Source: Serratia ficaria
GTDB lineage: Bacteria; Pseudomonadota; Gammaproteobacteria; Enterobacterales; Enterobacteriaceae
DNA: 64,000 nt
Assembly: GCF_900187015.1 (NCBI RefSeq)
Contig: NZ_LT906479.1
Coordinates: 3,782,001-3,846,000, forward strand
Direction of reading: 5' to 3'
This document shows positions 11,265-21,742 of this stretch, piece after piece; position 1 is the stretch's first letter, and each line of letters starts with the position of its first letter. Below the pieces are notes generated by a model. It was not told the DNA's origin. It was given only the letters and a program-made list of their open reading frames with translations, and searched no databases. A program made the position numbers and the translations under genes.

Positions 11265-12464
11265 ATGTCTTCGTCGTCACGCCCAAAACGCTATCTGCTG
11301 CCCCTGGTTATTGTGGCCGCTATCGCGCTATTTCTCTACTTCAGAACGCAGGGCGCCGCCGATGCCCCCCGTTATATCACCGCCGTGGCGCAAACGCGCG
11401 ATCTGGAGCAAACGGTGCTGGCCGACGGCACGCTCGCGGCGCAGAAGCAGGTCAGCGTCGGCGCGCAGGTCTCGGGCCAAATAAAAGCGCTGCACGTGGC
11501 GCTGGGCGATCGGGTGCGCAAGGGGCAACTGGTGGCCGAGATCGACGATTTAACCCAGCAAAACGCCCTGCAGGACGCGGAAGCGGCATTGAAGAACATA
11601 CGGGCGCAGCGCGCTTCAAAACTGGCGACGCTGCGCAACGACCAGCTCGGCTATCGGCGCCAGCGAAGCATAGTGGCGCGCGGCGTCGGTGTGCCGGCGG
11701 ATTACGACGCCGCCAGAGCCGCGCTTGAGGCGACCCGCGCCGACATCGAAGCGCTGGATGCGCAGACGGTCCAGGCGAAAATCGCGGTGAACACCGCGCA
11801 GGTCAACCTCGGCTACACCAAAATCACCTCGCCCATCGACGGCACTATCGTGGCGTTGCCGGTCGAAGCGGGCCAGACGGTGAACGCCGTGCAAAGCGCG
11901 CCGACCCTCGTCAAGGTGGCGCAGCTGGACACCATGACCATCGAAGCGCAGATCTCCGAGGCCGACGTGGTGAAGGTGAAAACCGGCATGCCGGTCTATT
12001 TCACCATTCTCGGCGAACCGGCCAAACGCTATCGGGCCAGGCTGCGGGCCATCGAACCGGCGCCGGATTCGATCAATGACGACACCACCTCATCCAGCAC
12101 CAGTACCAGCTCCAGCAGCTCGTCTTCCTCGTCGAGCACCGCCATTTACTACGTCGGGCTGTTCGACGTCGCCAACCCGGACGGCGCCCTGCGCATTTCG
12201 ATGACCGCGCAGGTGTATATCGTGCTGAGCCGGGCGAAAGGCGCGGTGGTGATCCCGGCCACCGCGCTGCGCGGCGACGAGGTCGAGGTGGTCGACGAAC
12301 GGGGCAACGTCGCCCGGCGCCCGGTCAAGGTCGGCATCAACAACAACGTCGACGCGCAGATTGTCAGCGGTCTGCTGGCCGGCGAAAAGGTCATCGTCAG
12401 CCGGGTCAGCGCCGGCGCGTCAAGCGGCGCCCGGCGCATGGGCCCGCCGCCGATGGGGATGTGA
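11265..12464 (+). CDS. macA: MacA-like membrane fusion protein (periplasmic adaptor)
   Basis: This adaptor links an inner-membrane MacB-type ABC transporter to an outer-membrane channel. With the ATG at 11265 (AGGGAAG nine bases upstream) it has 399 residues. An N-terminal helix ([17 protein letters not shown]) anchors it. A lipoyl-like half ([32 protein letters not shown]), an alpha-helical hairpin and a beta-barrel half ([25 protein letters not shown]) follow in family order. A serine-rich tract lies at about residues 276-293, in place of a usually short loop. The gene overlaps the alternative GTG of macB, so they are translationally coupled. The substrate is unknown. Confidence 0.85.
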   Translation: MSSSSRPKRYLLPLVIVAAIALFLYFRTQGAADAPRYITAVAQTRDLEQTVLADGTLAAQKQVSVGAQVSGQIKALHVALGDRVRKGQLVAEIDDLTQQNALQDAEAALKNIRAQRASKLATLRNDQLGYRRQRSIVARGVGVPADYDAARAALEATRADIEALDAQTVQAKIAVNTAQVNLGYTKITSPIDGTIVALPVEAGQTVNAVQSAPTLVKVAQLDTMTIEAQISEADVVKVKTGMPVYFTILGEPAKRYRARLRAIEPAPDSINDDTTSSSTSTSSSSSSSSSSTAIYYVGLFDVANPDGALRISMTAQVYIVLSRAKGAVVIPATALRGDEVEVVDERGNVARRPVKVGINNNVDAQIVSGLLAGEKVIVSRVSAGASSGARRMGPPPMGM

Positions 12465-12466
12465 AC

Positions 12467-14416
12467 ATGAGCCAACCGCCTTTGCTGCAGCTGCGCGGCG
12501 TCAGCCGCCGATTTCAGGCCGGCGAACAGACCAGCGAAGTGCTGAGCGGAATCAACCTCAGCATCGACCGGGGCGAAATGGTGGCCATCGTCGGCGCCTC
12601 CGGCTCCGGCAAATCCACCCTGATGAACCTCCTCGGCTGCCTGGATCGCCCCAGCGCAGGGGATTATCGGGTGGCCGGCCGCAGCACCGCCCTGCTGGAC
12701 AGCGATAGCCTGGCCGAACTGCGCCGGGAACACTTCGGCTTTATCTTCCAGCGCTATCATTTGCTGGGCGATCTGAGCGCGCTGGGCAACGTGGAAGTGC
12801 CGGCGGTGTACGCCGGCATCCCGCGCACCGAGCGGCGGCAGCGGGCCGCGGACCTGCTGCAGCGGCTGGGGCTGAAGGAGCGGCTGAACTATCGCCCCAG
12901 CCAACTTTCCGGCGGGCAGCAGCAGCGCGTCAGCATCGCCCGGGCGCTGATGAACGGCGGGCAGGTGATCCTGGCGGACGAACCGACCGGCGCGCTGGAC
13001 AGCCACAGCGGTCAGGAGGTGATGGCGATCCTCAAAGCGCTGAATGCGCGCGGCCACACGGTGGTGATCGTCACCCACGATATGCAGGTAGCCGAACACG
13101 CCCAACGGATCATCGAAATCAGCGACGGCGCGATCGTCGCCGATCGGCGGAAAACGCCCGCGGCAGCCGCCCGCCTGCCGCAGACGCCGCACGCCGCCGC
13201 AGGCCGGTGGCACTCGCAGCGCGATCGGCTGCGCGAAGCGTTCAAAATGGCGCTGCTGGCGATGGCGTCGCAGCGGCTGCGCACCCTGCTGACCATGCTC
13301 GGCATTATCATCGGCATCGCCTCGGTGGTCTCGGTGGTCGCGCTGGGCAAGGGGTCTCAGCAGCGGGTGCTGGCGGATATCAACGCCATGGGCACCAGCA
13401 CGCTGGAGATCTATCCGGGCAAAGACTTCGGCGACATGCGCTCCTCCGCCATCCAGACGCTGCGCGCCACCGACGCCGACGCGCTGGCGCAGCAGGGCTA
13501 TGTGCACAGCGTGACGCCCACCGTCGCCGGCAGCGTCACCTTGCGCTACGGCAATCGGTCGGTCAGCGGCACGGTCAACGGCGTGGGTGAGCAGTATTTT
13601 GTGGTGCGCGGCTACCGCATCGACGGCGGCATGGCCTTTAATCGCCGCAGCGTCGAGGGACTGATGCAGGAAGCGGTGATCGACGAAAACACCCGCAACG
13701 CGTTGTTCCCCGACGGCGCCAATCCGCTGGGTGAGGTGATCCTGCTCGGCTCGCTGCCGTGCCGCATCATCGGCATTGCGGCCAAGCAGCAAAGCGGCTT
13801 CGGCAGCGATGAAACGCTGAGCGTCTGGATCCCCTACACCACCGCGATGAAGCGCATGCTCGGCCAGAGCTACCTGAAGAGCATTACCGTACGGGTGAAT
13901 GACGATATCGATCTCGGCAGCGCCGAAGACGGCGTCACCCGTCTGCTGCAGCAACGCCACGGCAGCAAGGACTTTTTCGTCATGAACACCGACAGCATTC
14001 GCCAGACCATCGAGAAAACCACCGCCACCCTGACGCTGCTGGTGTCGATGATTGCGCTGATCTCGCTGGTGGTCGGCGGCATTGGCGTGATGAACATCAT
14101 GCTGGTGTCGGTGACCGAGCGCACCCGGGAAATCGGCGTGCGCATGGCGGTCGGCGCGCGCGCCGGCGACATCATGCAGCAGTTTTTGATCGAGGCGGTG
14201 CTGGTTTGCCTGCTGGGCGGAACGCTGGGGGTGCTGCTGTCGCTGGCGATAGGCCTGGCCTTCAGCCAGTTCAGCGGCAATTTCTCGATGGTGTATTCCG
14301 CCGGATCAATCGTCGCCGCTTTCGCCTGCTCGACGCTGATCGGCGTGATCTTCGGTTTTTTCCCGGCGAAACGCGCCGCCGGGATGGATCCTATTCACGC
14401 GCTGGAACGGGAATAG
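12467..14416 (+). CDS. macB: MacB-type ABC transporter, ATPase-permease fusion
   Basis: MacB-family proteins use ATP hydrolysis to drive export from the periplasm with MacA and a TolC-like channel. The product of about 649 residues begins with an ABC domain: Walker [10 protein letters not shown], signature LSGGQQQRV, Walker [15 protein letters not shown] first transmembrane helix ([23 protein letters not shown]), a large periplasmic domain (about 300-510) and three C-terminal helices with [22 protein letters not shown] follow. The ATG at 12467 has GGGG eight bases upstream and is preferred over GTG at 12461. It is convergent with cysM, two bases between the stops. Confidence 0.9.
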   Translation: MSQPPLLQLRGVSRRFQAGEQTSEVLSGINLSIDRGEMVAIVGASGSGKSTLMNLLGCLDRPSAGDYRVAGRSTALLDSDSLAELRREHFGFIFQRYHLLGDLSALGNVEVPAVYAGIPRTERRQRAADLLQRLGLKERLNYRPSQLSGGQQQRVSIARALMNGGQVILADEPTGALDSHSGQEVMAILKALNARGHTVVIVTHDMQVAEHAQRIIEISDGAIVADRRKTPAAAARLPQTPHAAAGRWHSQRDRLREAFKMALLAMASQRLRTLLTMLGIIIGIASVVSVVALGKGSQQRVLADINAMGTSTLEIYPGKDFGDMRSSAIQTLRATDADALAQQGYVHSVTPTVAGSVTLRYGNRSVSGTVNGVGEQYFVVRGYRIDGGMAFNRRSVEGLMQEAVIDENTRNALFPDGANPLGEVILLGSLPCRIIGIAAKQQSGFGSDETLSVWIPYTTAMKRMLGQSYLKSITVRVNDDIDLGSAEDGVTRLLQQRHGSKDFFVMNTDSIRQTIEKTTATLTLLVSMIALISLVVGGIGVMNIMLVSVTERTREIGVRMAVGARAGDIMQQFLIEAVLVCLLGGTLGVLLSLAIGLAFSQFSGNFSMVYSAGSIVAAFACSTLIGVIFGFFPAKRAAGMDPIHALERE

Positions 14417-14418
14417 CC

Positions 14419-15300
14419 TCAGTCGAAGACCCCGGTGGACAGGTAACGATCGCCGCGATCGCAGATAATCGCCACGATCAGGCTGCCGGGGTTGGCCGCC
14501 GCGATGCGCAAGGCGCCGGCCACCGCGCCGCCGGAGCTGACGCCGCAGAAGATGCCCTCCCGCTGCGCCAGCCGGCGCATGGTCTGCTCGGCGTCGCGCT
14601 GTTCGATGTCCAGCACCTGATCCACCAGATCCGGGCGGAAAATGCCCGGCAGATAGGCCGGCGCCCAACGGCGAATGCCGGGAATGCTGCTGCCCTCCGC
14701 CGGCTGCAGGCCGATAATCTGCACCTGCGGGTTCTGGCTTTTCAGGTAGCCGCCCACGCCGGTGATGGTGCCGGTCGTGCCCATGCTGGAAACGAAATGC
14801 GTGATGCGGCCTTCGGTCTGGCGCCAGATTTCCGGGCCGGTGGTGGTGAAGTGAGCATAAGGATTATCCAGGTTATTGAACTGATCCAGCACCTTGCCCT
14901 GCCCCCGGCGCTGCATCTCCAGCGCCAGATCGCGCGCGCCCTCCATGCCCTGCTCGCGGCTGACCAGGATCAGTTCGGCGCCATAGGCGCGCATCGCCGC
15001 CTGGCGTTCCTGGCTCATGTTTTCCGGCATCAATAGCTTCAACGGATAGCCTTTCAGCGCGGCGATCATCGCCAGCGCGATGCCGGTATTGCCGCTGGTG
15101 GCTTCTATCAGCACGTCGCCCGGTCGTATCTCGCCGCGCAGCTCCGCCTGCTGGATCATCGCCAACGCGGCGCGATCCTTCACCGAGCCCGCCGGATTAT
15201 TGCCTTCCAGCTTGACCCAAACCTCGCTGCCCGCGGCGGCGGCCAGTCGTTGTAATTTTACCAGCGGGGTATTCCCGATGCATTGTTCCAGCGTTGTCAC
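14419..15300 (-). CDS. cysM: Cysteine synthase B (O-acetylserine sulfhydrylase B)
   Basis: CysM makes cysteine from O-acetylserine with sulfide and can use thiosulfate to form S-sulfocysteine, matching the thiosulfate uptake genes upstream. From the GTG at 15300 it has 293 residues beginning TTLEQCIGNTPLVKL, as in E. coli, which also starts with GTG. A longer frame begins inside the terminator stem at 15335-15358 and is rejected. The cofactor lysine is in GSVKDRAAL, with [11 protein letters not shown] and SMGTTGTITG loops. It is the last gene after cysPTWA. Confidence 0.93.
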   Translation of the reverse strand: MTTLEQCIGNTPLVKLQRLAAAAGSEVWVKLEGNNPAGSVKDRAALAMIQQAELRGEIRPGDVLIEATSGNTGIALAMIAALKGYPLKLLMPENMSQERQAAMRAYGAELILVSREQGMEGARDLALEMQRRGQGKVLDQFNNLDNPYAHFTTTGPEIWRQTEGRITHFVSSMGTTGTITGVGGYLKSQNPQVQIIGLQPAEGSSIPGIRRWAPAYLPGIFRPDLVDQVLDIEQRDAEQTMRRLAQREGIFCGVSSGGAVAGALRIAAANPGSLIVAIICDRGDRYLSTGVFD

Positions 15301-15332
15301 TCTTTTGGCCTGTGTGTTGGTGTGCGTAATGT

Positions 15333-15358
15333 AAAAAGGCAACCCCGGGGTTGCCTTT
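15333..15358 (-). terminator. Hairpin terminator between cysA and cysM
   Basis: AAAGGCAACCCC and GGGGTTGCCTTT (15335-15358) are perfectly complementary without a separate loop. On the minus strand the stem ends in five T. It lies 27 bases after the cysA stop and 35 bases before the cysM start, so it could set a lower cysM level than cysA. Confidence 0.75.
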
Positions 15359-15384
15359 AAAATAATCTTGGCTGCTAAAAACTA

Positions 15385-16473
15385 TCAGGCGCTTTTGGCT
15401 AACGCAACAGGTTGCAGCAGTTGATCGCCGGCGTACAGCCGCGCATTGAGGCTGCCGACGTAGTAACGGCCGCCGCGCACCGGGGTGGCGTTGCCTTCCG
15501 GCAGCACCACGCTGATCGGCTCCTGATGCCAGCCGATCGGCTGTACCGTCAGCTGCCAGAAATGCCCGCGCGGGCTGACTTCCAGCACCTGCACCGGCAG
15601 CGGGCAACGCTCGCTGCTCTCGGTCGCGATCTCCATTTCCCACGGGCGCAGGAACAGATCGACGCTGCCCTGATGCATCGGCTGGAACGACAGCGGCCAT
15701 TGGTGCGCGCCGACGAACAGCTGCGACCCGCGGATTTCACCGTTCAGGCGGTTCACTTCGCCCATAAATTCCAGCACGAAGCGGCTGGCCGGCTCGCGCA
15801 TGATGTCGACCGGCGAACCGACCTGTTCAATATTGCCCTGGCTCATCACCACGATGCGATCGGCCACTTCCATCGCCTCTTCCTGATCGTGGGTAACGAA
15901 CACGCTGGTGAATTTCAGCTCTTCGTGCAGCTGACGCAGCCAGCGGCGCAGCTCTTTGCGCACCTGCGCGTCCAGCGCGCCGAAAGGCTCATCCAGCAGC
16001 AGGATCTGCGGTTCCACCGCCAACGCGCGCGCCAGCGCCACGCGCTGTTTCTGGCCGCCGGACAGCTGCGACGGATAGCGGTTGGCCAGGTGGCCCAGCT
16101 GCACCATTTCCAGCAGCTGGGTGACTTTCTGTTTGATCGCCGCGGCGTTCGGGCGTTCGCGACGCGGCAGCACGCTCAGGCCGAAGGCGATGTTGTCGAA
16201 CACCGTCATGTGGCGGAACAGCGCGTAATGCTGGAACACGAAGCCCACCCGCCGATCGCGCGCGTGCATGCGGCTGACGTCGGTGCCGTGGAAGCCCAGC
16301 TTGCCGCCGCTCTGGCTTTCCAGCCCGGCGATAATGCGCAGCAGCGTGGTCTTGCCGGAGCCGGACGGGCCCAGCAGCGCCACCATCTCGCCGGAAGAAA
16401 TATCGAGCGAGATGTCGTTCAATACCTTGGTGCGGCCGAAGAACTTGTTAATGCCGTTAATCTCAATGCTCAT
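15385..16473 (-). CDS. cysA: Sulfate/thiosulfate ABC transporter ATPase CysA
   Basis: CysA is the ATPase of the sulfate/thiosulfate importer. The 362 residues show Walker [11 protein letters not shown]-loop [17 protein letters not shown], signature [15 protein letters not shown], Walker [13 protein letters not shown] and the switch histidine in [16 protein letters not shown]-terminal regulatory domain ([10 protein letters not shown]) is present. It overlaps cysW by 11 bases. Together with CysT, CysW and CysP it forms the complete importer; the operon is under CysB in related bacteria. Confidence 0.97.
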   Translation of the reverse strand: MSIEINGINKFFGRTKVLNDISLDISSGEMVALLGPSGSGKTTLLRIIAGLESQSGGKLGFHGTDVSRMHARDRRVGFVFQHYALFRHMTVFDNIAFGLSVLPRRERPNAAAIKQKVTQLLEMVQLGHLANRYPSQLSGGQKQRVALARALAVEPQILLLDEPFGALDAQVRKELRRWLRQLHEELKFTSVFVTHDQEEAMEVADRIVVMSQGNIEQVGSPVDIMREPASRFVLEFMGEVNRLNGEIRGSQLFVGAHQWPLSFQPMHQGSVDLFLRPWEMEIATESSERCPLPVQVLEVSPRGHFWQLTVQPIGWHQEPISVVLPEGNATPVRGGRYYVGSLNARLYAGDQLLQPVALAKSA

Positions 16474-17338
16474 GATTTTCCTCCCGCTCGAGCCGTGCGT
16501 TCTGACGCTCCAGACGCCATTGCAGAGCGCTTTTCAAAAATAGGGTCACTATCGCCATCAGGGTCAGCAGCGCGGCGGCGGTAAAGGAGCCGACGGTGTT
16601 GTAATCCTGCTGCAGCAGCTCAACCTGCAGCGGCAGGCTGTAGGTTTCGCCGCGAATCGAACCGGACACCACCGAGACCGCGCCGAATTCGCCGATGGCG
16701 CGCGCGTTGGTCAGCACTACGCCGTACAGCAGCGCCCAGCGAATGTTCGGCAGCGTCACGCGGCGGAACATCTGCCAGCCGGAGGCGCCCAGCAAAATGG
16801 CGGCTTCGTCTTCCTGGCTGCCCTGGCTGAGCATCATCGGCACCAGCTCTCGCACCACGAACGGACAGGTGACGAAGATGGTCACCAATACCATGCCCGG
16901 CCAGGAGAACATGATCTGGACGTTGTGCGCATCCAGCCAGCCGCCCAGCAGGCCGTTGCTGCCGTAAAACAGCAGATAAATCAGCCCCGCCACCACCGGC
17001 GAAACGGCGAACGGGATGTCGATCAGCGTCAGCAGCAGCTGGCGGCCCGGGAAGGTGAACCGCGTCACCAGCCACGCCAGCAGCGTGCCGAAAATCAGGT
17101 TGAACGGCACGGTGATCAAGGCGATCAATACCGTCAGCCAGATAGCGTGCAGCATGTCCGGATCGAGCAGGTTGCCCCACATCGCGCCAACGCCCTTGGA
17201 GAAGGCCTCGGCGAAAATCGAAATCATCGGCACCACCAGCAGCAGCACCGAGAACAGTACGCCGACGGCGATCAGCGACCATTTGGCCCAGTTGACGCGC
17301 GGGCGCTCGACGCCGTTGAACTCGGAAATATCAGCCAT
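16463..17338 (-). CDS. cysW: Sulfate/thiosulfate ABC permease CysW
   Basis: CysW is one of two inner-membrane permease subunits. The 291 residues have about six hydrophobic helices, the first around 20-44 ([23 protein letters not shown]), and the EAA-type loop ([31 protein letters not shown]) that docks to CysA. The stop overlaps cysA and the start overlaps the cysT stop by one base, showing tight translational coupling. Confidence 0.96.
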   Translation of the reverse strand: MADISEFNGVERPRVNWAKWSLIAVGVLFSVLLLVVPMISIFAEAFSKGVGAMWGNLLDPDMLHAIWLTVLIALITVPFNLIFGTLLAWLVTRFTFPGRQLLLTLIDIPFAVSPVVAGLIYLLFYGSNGLLGGWLDAHNVQIMFSWPGMVLVTIFVTCPFVVRELVPMMLSQGSQEDEAAILLGASGWQMFRRVTLPNIRWALLYGVVLTNARAIGEFGAVSVVSGSIRGETYSLPLQVELLQQDYNTVGSFTAAALLTLMAIVTLFLKSALQWRLERQNARLEREENHEH

Positions 17339-18171
17339 CAGTGCCCCCCGATGCGTCGGCCGAAGCGGCTCTGCAGAACGTTAATGCTGAACAGCAGCAG
17401 CAGCGACGCCGCCAGGATCACCGATGCGATGGCGCTGGCCGCCGGATAATCGAACTCCTGCAGGCGCACAAAAATCATCAGCGAGGTCACTTCCGTCTTC
17501 CAGGCGATGTTGCCGGCGATGAAAATCACCGCGCCGAACTCGCCCAGGCTGCGGGTAAAGGAGATCGCCGTGCCGGCCAACAGCGCCGGCGCCACTTCGG
17601 GCAACACCACGCGGCGGAAGCTTTGCCAGCGGGTGGCGCCCAGAGTTTCGGCCGCCTCTTCGTATTCCGGCCCCAGCTCCTCCAGCACCGGTTGCACGGT
17701 GCGCACCACGAACGGCAGGCTGGTGAAGGCCATCGCCACCGCGATACCCAGCCAGGTAAAGGTGACCTTGATGTCAAAATGCGCCAGCCATTGGCCATAC
17801 CAGCCGGTGGTGGAGAACAGCCCCGCCAGCGTGAGGCCGGCCACCGCCGTCGGCAATGCGAACGGCAGGTCGATCAGGCCATCCAGCAGCGAACGGCCGG
17901 GGAAACGGTAGCGGGTCAGGATCCAGGCCATCAGCATGCCGAACACCGCGTTGAACAGGCTGGCGACGCCCGCCGCCAGCAGCGTGACCTTATAGGCCGC
18001 CACCACCTGCGGATTGGAAATCACCTCCCAATACTGCGCCAGGCTCATCTGCGCCAGCTGCATCACCAGCGCGCTGAGCGGCAGCAGCAGGATCAGGCAG
18101 GTATAAAACAGGCTGCTGCCGAGGCTGAGACCGAATCCGGGCAGAACCCGTTTACTGGACAACGACAACAT
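17338..18171 (-). CDS. cysT: Sulfate/thiosulfate ABC permease CysT (CysU)
   Basis: This is the second permease subunit, 277 residues, with hydrophobic helices starting at about residues 15-35 (GSSLFYTCLILLLPLSALVM). The EAA loop reads YEEAAETLGATRWQSFRRVVLPEVAPALLAG. It follows cysP directly (the cysP stop and this start are adjacent) and overlaps cysW by one base. E. coli uses the name cysU. Confidence 0.96.
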   Translation of the reverse strand: MLSLSSKRVLPGFGLSLGSSLFYTCLILLLPLSALVMQLAQMSLAQYWEVISNPQVVAAYKVTLLAAGVASLFNAVFGMLMAWILTRYRFPGRSLLDGLIDLPFALPTAVAGLTLAGLFSTTGWYGQWLAHFDIKVTFTWLGIAVAMAFTSLPFVVRTVQPVLEELGPEYEEAAETLGATRWQSFRRVVLPEVAPALLAGTAISFTRSLGEFGAVIFIAGNIAWKTEVTSLMIFVRLQEFDYPAASAIASVILAASLLLLFSINVLQSRFGRRIGGH

Positions 18172-19194
18172 TTACTTATGCCCTGCCGCTAACAGCCGGT
18201 CCAACTCGCCGCCGGTGGCGAAATGGGTTTTCATCACCTGCGGCCAGCCGCCGAATTGATCTTCCACCCGGAACAGCCTGGTGTCCGGGAACTGCCCTTT
18301 GGCCGCCGCCATCGCCTTCTGGTCGTAGACGCGGTAATAGAAGCTGGTGATCACCTGCTGCGCCGCCGGGCTGTAGAGGTAGTTCAGGTAGTCCTTGGCC
18401 GCCTGTGCGGTGCCGTTTCTCTCGACGTTTTTGTCCACCCAGGCCACCGGGAACTCCGCCAGGATATCGACCGGCGGTACGATCACTGCATATTTGTCTT
18501 CGCCGTACTGCTTGCGGATGTTGTTCACCTCAGACTCGAAGCTGATCAGCACGTCGCCCAGGCCACGTTCGACGAAGGTGGTGGTCGCGCCGCGGCCGCC
18601 GGTGTCGAAGACCACCACGTTTTTCAGGAAACGGGTCATAAAGGCGCGGGTCTTGGCCTGGTCGTTGCCGTCGGCCTGGCTGGCTGCGCCCCAGGCGGCC
18701 AGATAGGTGTAACGGCCGTTGCCGGAGGTTTTCGGGTTCGGGAACACCAGCTTCACGTCGTCGCGCACCAGGTCGTTCCAGGTGCGGATGCCCTTCGGGT
18801 TGTCCTTGCGCACCAGGAACGCCATGGTGGAATAGAACGGCGAGCTGTTGTTCGGCAGGCGCGACTGCCAGTCGGCCGGGATCAGCTGGCCGCGGTCGTG
18901 CAGGATCTGCACGTCGGTGACCTGGTTGTAGGTCACCACGTCGGCGCGCAGCCCTTGCAGGATCGCCAGCGCCTGTTTGGAGGAGCCGGCGTGAGATTGC
19001 TTGATGGTCAGCTTGTCGTTCGGGTGCTGCTGATTCCACTGCTGTTCGAAGCCGGGGTTCAGCGCGGTAAACAATTCACGGGAAACGTCATAGGAGCTGT
19101 TCAGCAATTCCGCCGCCGACGCGGTGCCGCCGGCCAGCAGCGCCGCCGCCAGCCATCCTTTCAGCACGATATTTTTAACCCGGGTTTGTTTCAT
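18172..19194 (-). CDS. cysP: Thiosulfate/sulfate-binding periplasmic protein CysP
   Basis: CysP captures thiosulfate or sulfate in the periplasm for CysTWA. The 340 residues start with a Sec signal peptide ([27 protein letters not shown], cleavage likely after ASA, about residue 27). Family motifs include [26 protein letters not shown] and [19 protein letters not shown]. It is the first gene of the operon; about 200 bases separate its start from the yfeX stop and should hold the CysB-dependent promoter. Confidence 0.97.
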   Translation of the reverse strand: MKQTRVKNIVLKGWLAAALLAGGTASAAELLNSSYDVSRELFTALNPGFEQQWNQQHPNDKLTIKQSHAGSSKQALAILQGLRADVVTYNQVTDVQILHDRGQLIPADWQSRLPNNSSPFYSTMAFLVRKDNPKGIRTWNDLVRDDVKLVFPNPKTSGNGRYTYLAAWGAASQADGNDQAKTRAFMTRFLKNVVVFDTGGRGATTTFVERGLGDVLISFESEVNNIRKQYGEDKYAVIVPPVDILAEFPVAWVDKNVERNGTAQAAKDYLNYLYSPAAQQVITSFYYRVYDQKAMAAAKGQFPDTRLFRVEDQFGGWPQVMKTHFATGGELDRLLAAGHK

Positions 19195-19398
19195 TCTGCA
19201 CCTTAGCTCACTGAGTCAATCTTTCAGGCTTTCGCCTTATTGATGACCAGTGTATTTATAACTAGGTGCGGAGCTGTAACGCTTTTATATACCGTTTAGT
19301 GATTTTCAAGCATCAAACGCTATAAGGCAGGGGCGGAGCGGTTTCGCCGAGGCGGAAGGCAGGCACCGAAGCCGGCGTCGCCGGCCCCGGTGAAGGCG
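19195..19398 (-). promoter_or_regulatory. cysP upstream region
   Basis: AT-rich sequence near 19230-19320 upstream of cysP is the expected position for CysB binding and the operon promoter. No individual site can be fixed by eye. Readthrough from yfeX, on the same strand, is possible because I see no good terminator here. Confidence 0.4.
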
Positions 19399-20298
19399 TC
19401 AAAGTGACAGCAGGCGCGTCAGCGAAGGGGCGAAGTAGTAGCTGCCGGTGACCGCGCGGCTGAAGCGCAGCATCGCGTCGCGTTTGCCGTCCAGCTCGCC
19501 GAACATGCTCAGCAACTGCCGCTCGATGTTGTGCAGGCGCGCGCAGTAGGCGATGAAGTACAGCCCGTGCTTGCCGCTGGCGGTGCCGTAAGGCAGGCTC
19601 TGGCGCAATATCTTCAGGCCCTGGCCGTTTTCCTGCAGATCGACGCGGCTGACGTGCGAGGTCTCCGGGCGTTGGTCCGCCGGCAGCTCTTCGCTGTCGT
19701 GCTTGGTGCGGCCGATGATCTGCTCCTGCTGCTCGGTGGTGAAGCGCTGCCACTGGCGCAGATTATGCTCGTAGCGCTGCACCAGCACGTAGCTGCCGCC
19801 CTCATCTTCTTCGCCTGCGGCGATGGTCGCCACTGCCGGGCGCTGCTCGCCCTGCGGATTTTCGGTACCGTCGATGAAGCCGCTCAGATCGCGCTCTTCC
19901 ACCCAGCGGAAGCCATGGGTTTCCTCTTCGATTTTGACCGCATTGCCGAACGCCGCCAGCGCGGCCTGCGCCAGCGTGAAGTTAACGTCATGACGCAGGG
20001 ATTGAATATGAATCAGCATGTCGCGCTGGGTGGCCGGCGCCAGCCCTTTGCCAAGCGGCGTGAAGGGTTTCAGCTCTTTGGCGCCCTGGCCGCTGGACAG
20101 ATCGTGCCAGACGTCATAGCCGAAGGCGATCACCGCGCCCAGACGCGCATCCGGGAACTGCTGCTGCAGCTCGCTCAGCCGCTGGCAAAACTGTTTGCAG
20201 CCCTGGCGCAAATCGGCAAATTCACCCTGTACGGTAGCTTCCATAAAAATGGCGAAACGGCAGTGTTCCAATAAAATGCCGCTCTGAACCTGTGTCAT
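19399..20298 (-). CDS. yfeX: Dye-decolorizing (DyP-type) haem peroxidase YfeX
   Basis: YfeX is a cytoplasmic haem protein that oxidises porphyrinogens and dyes with peroxide. From [18 protein letters not shown] it has 299 residues, the same as E. coli YfeX; GAGGAAAA before this ATG fixes the start. The DyP motif appears as GFIDGTENP, with the catalytic aspartate, and the proximal haem histidine lies in [25 protein letters not shown] and [26 protein letters not shown] are conserved. It lies upstream of cysP in the same direction and downstream of yfeY, as in E. coli. Confidence 0.94.
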   Translation of the reverse strand: MTQVQSGILLEHCRFAIFMEATVQGEFADLRQGCKQFCQRLSELQQQFPDARLGAVIAFGYDVWHDLSSGQGAKELKPFTPLGKGLAPATQRDMLIHIQSLRHDVNFTLAQAALAAFGNAVKIEEETHGFRWVEERDLSGFIDGTENPQGEQRPAVATIAAGEEDEGGSYVLVQRYEHNLRQWQRFTTEQQEQIIGRTKHDSEELPADQRPETSHVSRVDLQENGQGLKILRQSLPYGTASGKHGLYFIAYCARLHNIERQLLSMFGELDGKRDAMLRFSRAVTGSYYFAPSLTRLLSL

Positions 20299-20466
20299 GT
20301 TGTTTTCCTCAATGCCTGAATCGGGGCGGTCGCCGCCCGAGGTCCCTGTTACGAACGCGCTATCATAACGCATGGTCGCGGGATTGCCTTGCATCAGCGC
20401 AAAGAAAATGGGGGTACCCGGTATGGAATGCGGGCGCCGCGCACGAGGCGCCCGTTGGCGAAAGGG

Positions 20467-21051
20467 TTACTGCGGTTTGGCGTGCCAGATAATCTTGCTG
20501 ACCGTCCAGCTTTTCAGCGTGTCGTCCGGCGGGATGATGTCCTGCGGGCCGGCCCACTTGCCGCTGAAGATGTAGGAGACGTATTTGCTCTGCTCCGCCA
20601 CGCACTCCACCTTGCCGGCGTCTTCGCCTTCGGCCGGTTTGCAGGCGCCGAAAGCCTTGCTGTACATGTCGCCGAACGGCGTGCCGAGCTTGTTGCCCCA
20701 TTCGGTCGCCACTTTTTGGTCCATCACGTCCACCCGCTGCACGTGGCCCTTGGGTTCGCCGGTGATCACCAGCTTCACCTCGTCGCCGGACAGCGCCTGA
20801 TAGTAGGAAACGATCTGGCCATTGCTGGTCGCCATGCCGCCGCGCAGGCGATAGTTGCCGTCCAGCCCGTCGTTGATGGCGGTTTCCGACATCGGCGTGC
20901 CGGCGTTAAGATTGCCAACGCCCCTGGCGCCGACTTCAAGGCTGCTGCCGAACCAGTTGAACGGCGACAGGCTGGACCAGGAAAAGTTGGACATGGTCGA
21001 ACAGCCGGTCAGTAACAGCGGGAGCCCTAACAGCAGTGGGCGAATATTCAT
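20467..21051 (-). CDS. yfeY: RpoE-regulated lipoprotein YfeY
   Basis: This is an envelope lipoprotein of unknown function. With the ATG at 21051 (AAGGAG seven bases upstream) it has 194 residues and a lipoprotein signal MNIRPLLLGLPLLLTGCS with the acylated cysteine at residue 17. E. coli YfeY has 191 residues and is a known sigma-E regulon member. A sigma-E-type promoter is visible upstream at 21166-21193. The next gene, yfeZ, ends 157 bases upstream on the same strand. Confidence 0.88.
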   Translation of the reverse strand: MNIRPLLLGLPLLLTGCSTMSNFSWSSLSPFNWFGSSLEVGARGVGNLNAGTPMSETAINDGLDGNYRLRGGMATSNGQIVSYYQALSGDEVKLVITGEPKGHVQRVDVMDQKVATEWGNKLGTPFGDMYSKAFGACKPAEGEDAGKVECVAEQSKYVSYIFSGKWAGPQDIIPPDDTLKSWTVSKIIWHAKPQ

Positions 21052-21165
21052 CTCATAGCTCCTTAACATCAATGGCATGGGGCGCTGGGATCGCCCTGCC
21101 GCACTCGGCGTTTTGCTGCGTGCCAGCCTCTCACAACTGTGCGCGCTACGCCATCGGTTGCCAGC

Positions 21166-21193
21166 TTGGAGTGCGCAAAATGCGAAAAGTGCC
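21166..21193 (-). promoter_or_regulatory. Candidate sigma-E promoter for yfeY
   Basis: On the minus strand GGCACTT (-35), 16 bases, then TCCAA (-10) fits the sigma-E pattern GGAACTT-N15/16-TCnnA with one change in the -35. It lies about 115 bases before the yfeY start. E. coli yfeY is known to depend on sigma-E, which supports the reading. Confidence 0.45.
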
Positions 21194-21207
21194 GCACTTC
21201 GCCGCAA

Positions 21208-21672
21208 TTACCCGGCTTCGTCCTGCGGCGCGAAGCAGGCTTTCAGCCGCGCGTTCAGCAGCAAATAGCCCAGCGCCAGCGCATCCAGCATCACCAGCAT
21301 CAGCTCCAGCGCCGGCGAATTGCCGTCCTGCTGCCACAGGCTGAACAGCGAGCCGCCCAGCGCCGCCAGCAGCGAACAGATCAGCACCCAGCGCCAGGCG
21401 CGCCACAGCCGCGGCCATGGATGACGGCGGCCGCTGAGTAGAAACGCCAGCGCGGCCGGCAACCCGAGCAGCATGCCGTACCAAAAGCGCTGGGTATCCG
21501 GATAAAACAGCGTCAGCAGCCCGCTTCCCTGCTCGCGCGAAACGCCGGCCATCACAAACAGCAGCCAGGTGCGCGCCTGTAAAATCAATACGCCCCAAAA
21601 CCACGCCGGCAGGCGCAACGCGCCGTGCTGATCGTAGTCGTCAGGGGAAAATCGGTATGCCCGTTGCTTCAA
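21208..21672 (-). CDS. yfeZ: DUF2919 family inner-membrane protein YfeZ
   Basis: This 154-residue membrane protein has four hydrophobic segments (about 24-44, 64-82, 90-110 and 118-138), typical of DUF2919. The N-terminal FSPDDYDQHGALRLPAWFWGVLILQARTW region is characteristic of YfeZ. No function is known. It lies upstream of yfeY, and the order yfeX-yfeY-yfeZ-ypeA matches E. coli. Confidence 0.85.
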   Translation of the reverse strand: MKQRAYRFSPDDYDQHGALRLPAWFWGVLILQARTWLLFVMAGVSREQGSGLLTLFYPDTQRFWYGMLLGLPAALAFLLSGRRHPWPRLWRAWRWVLICSLLAALGGSLFSLWQQDGNSPALELMLVMLDALALGYLLLNARLKACFAPQDEAG

Positions 21673-21742
21673 CTGCCGTTCCTTTCAAAAGGGTGATGAC
21701 TCCTTCACATGGGCGCCAAGGTTGGGCTTTTCAATGCGTCGG

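Noticed and set aside
15301..15342. Longer cysM start (MPFYITHTN...)
   Set aside because: It begins within the terminator stem and adds residues absent from other CysM proteins.
19313..19753. 146-codon frame overlapping the end of yfeX
   Set aside because: It is another frame of yfeX with no start signal and arginine/alanine-rich composition typical of GC-rich shadow frames.
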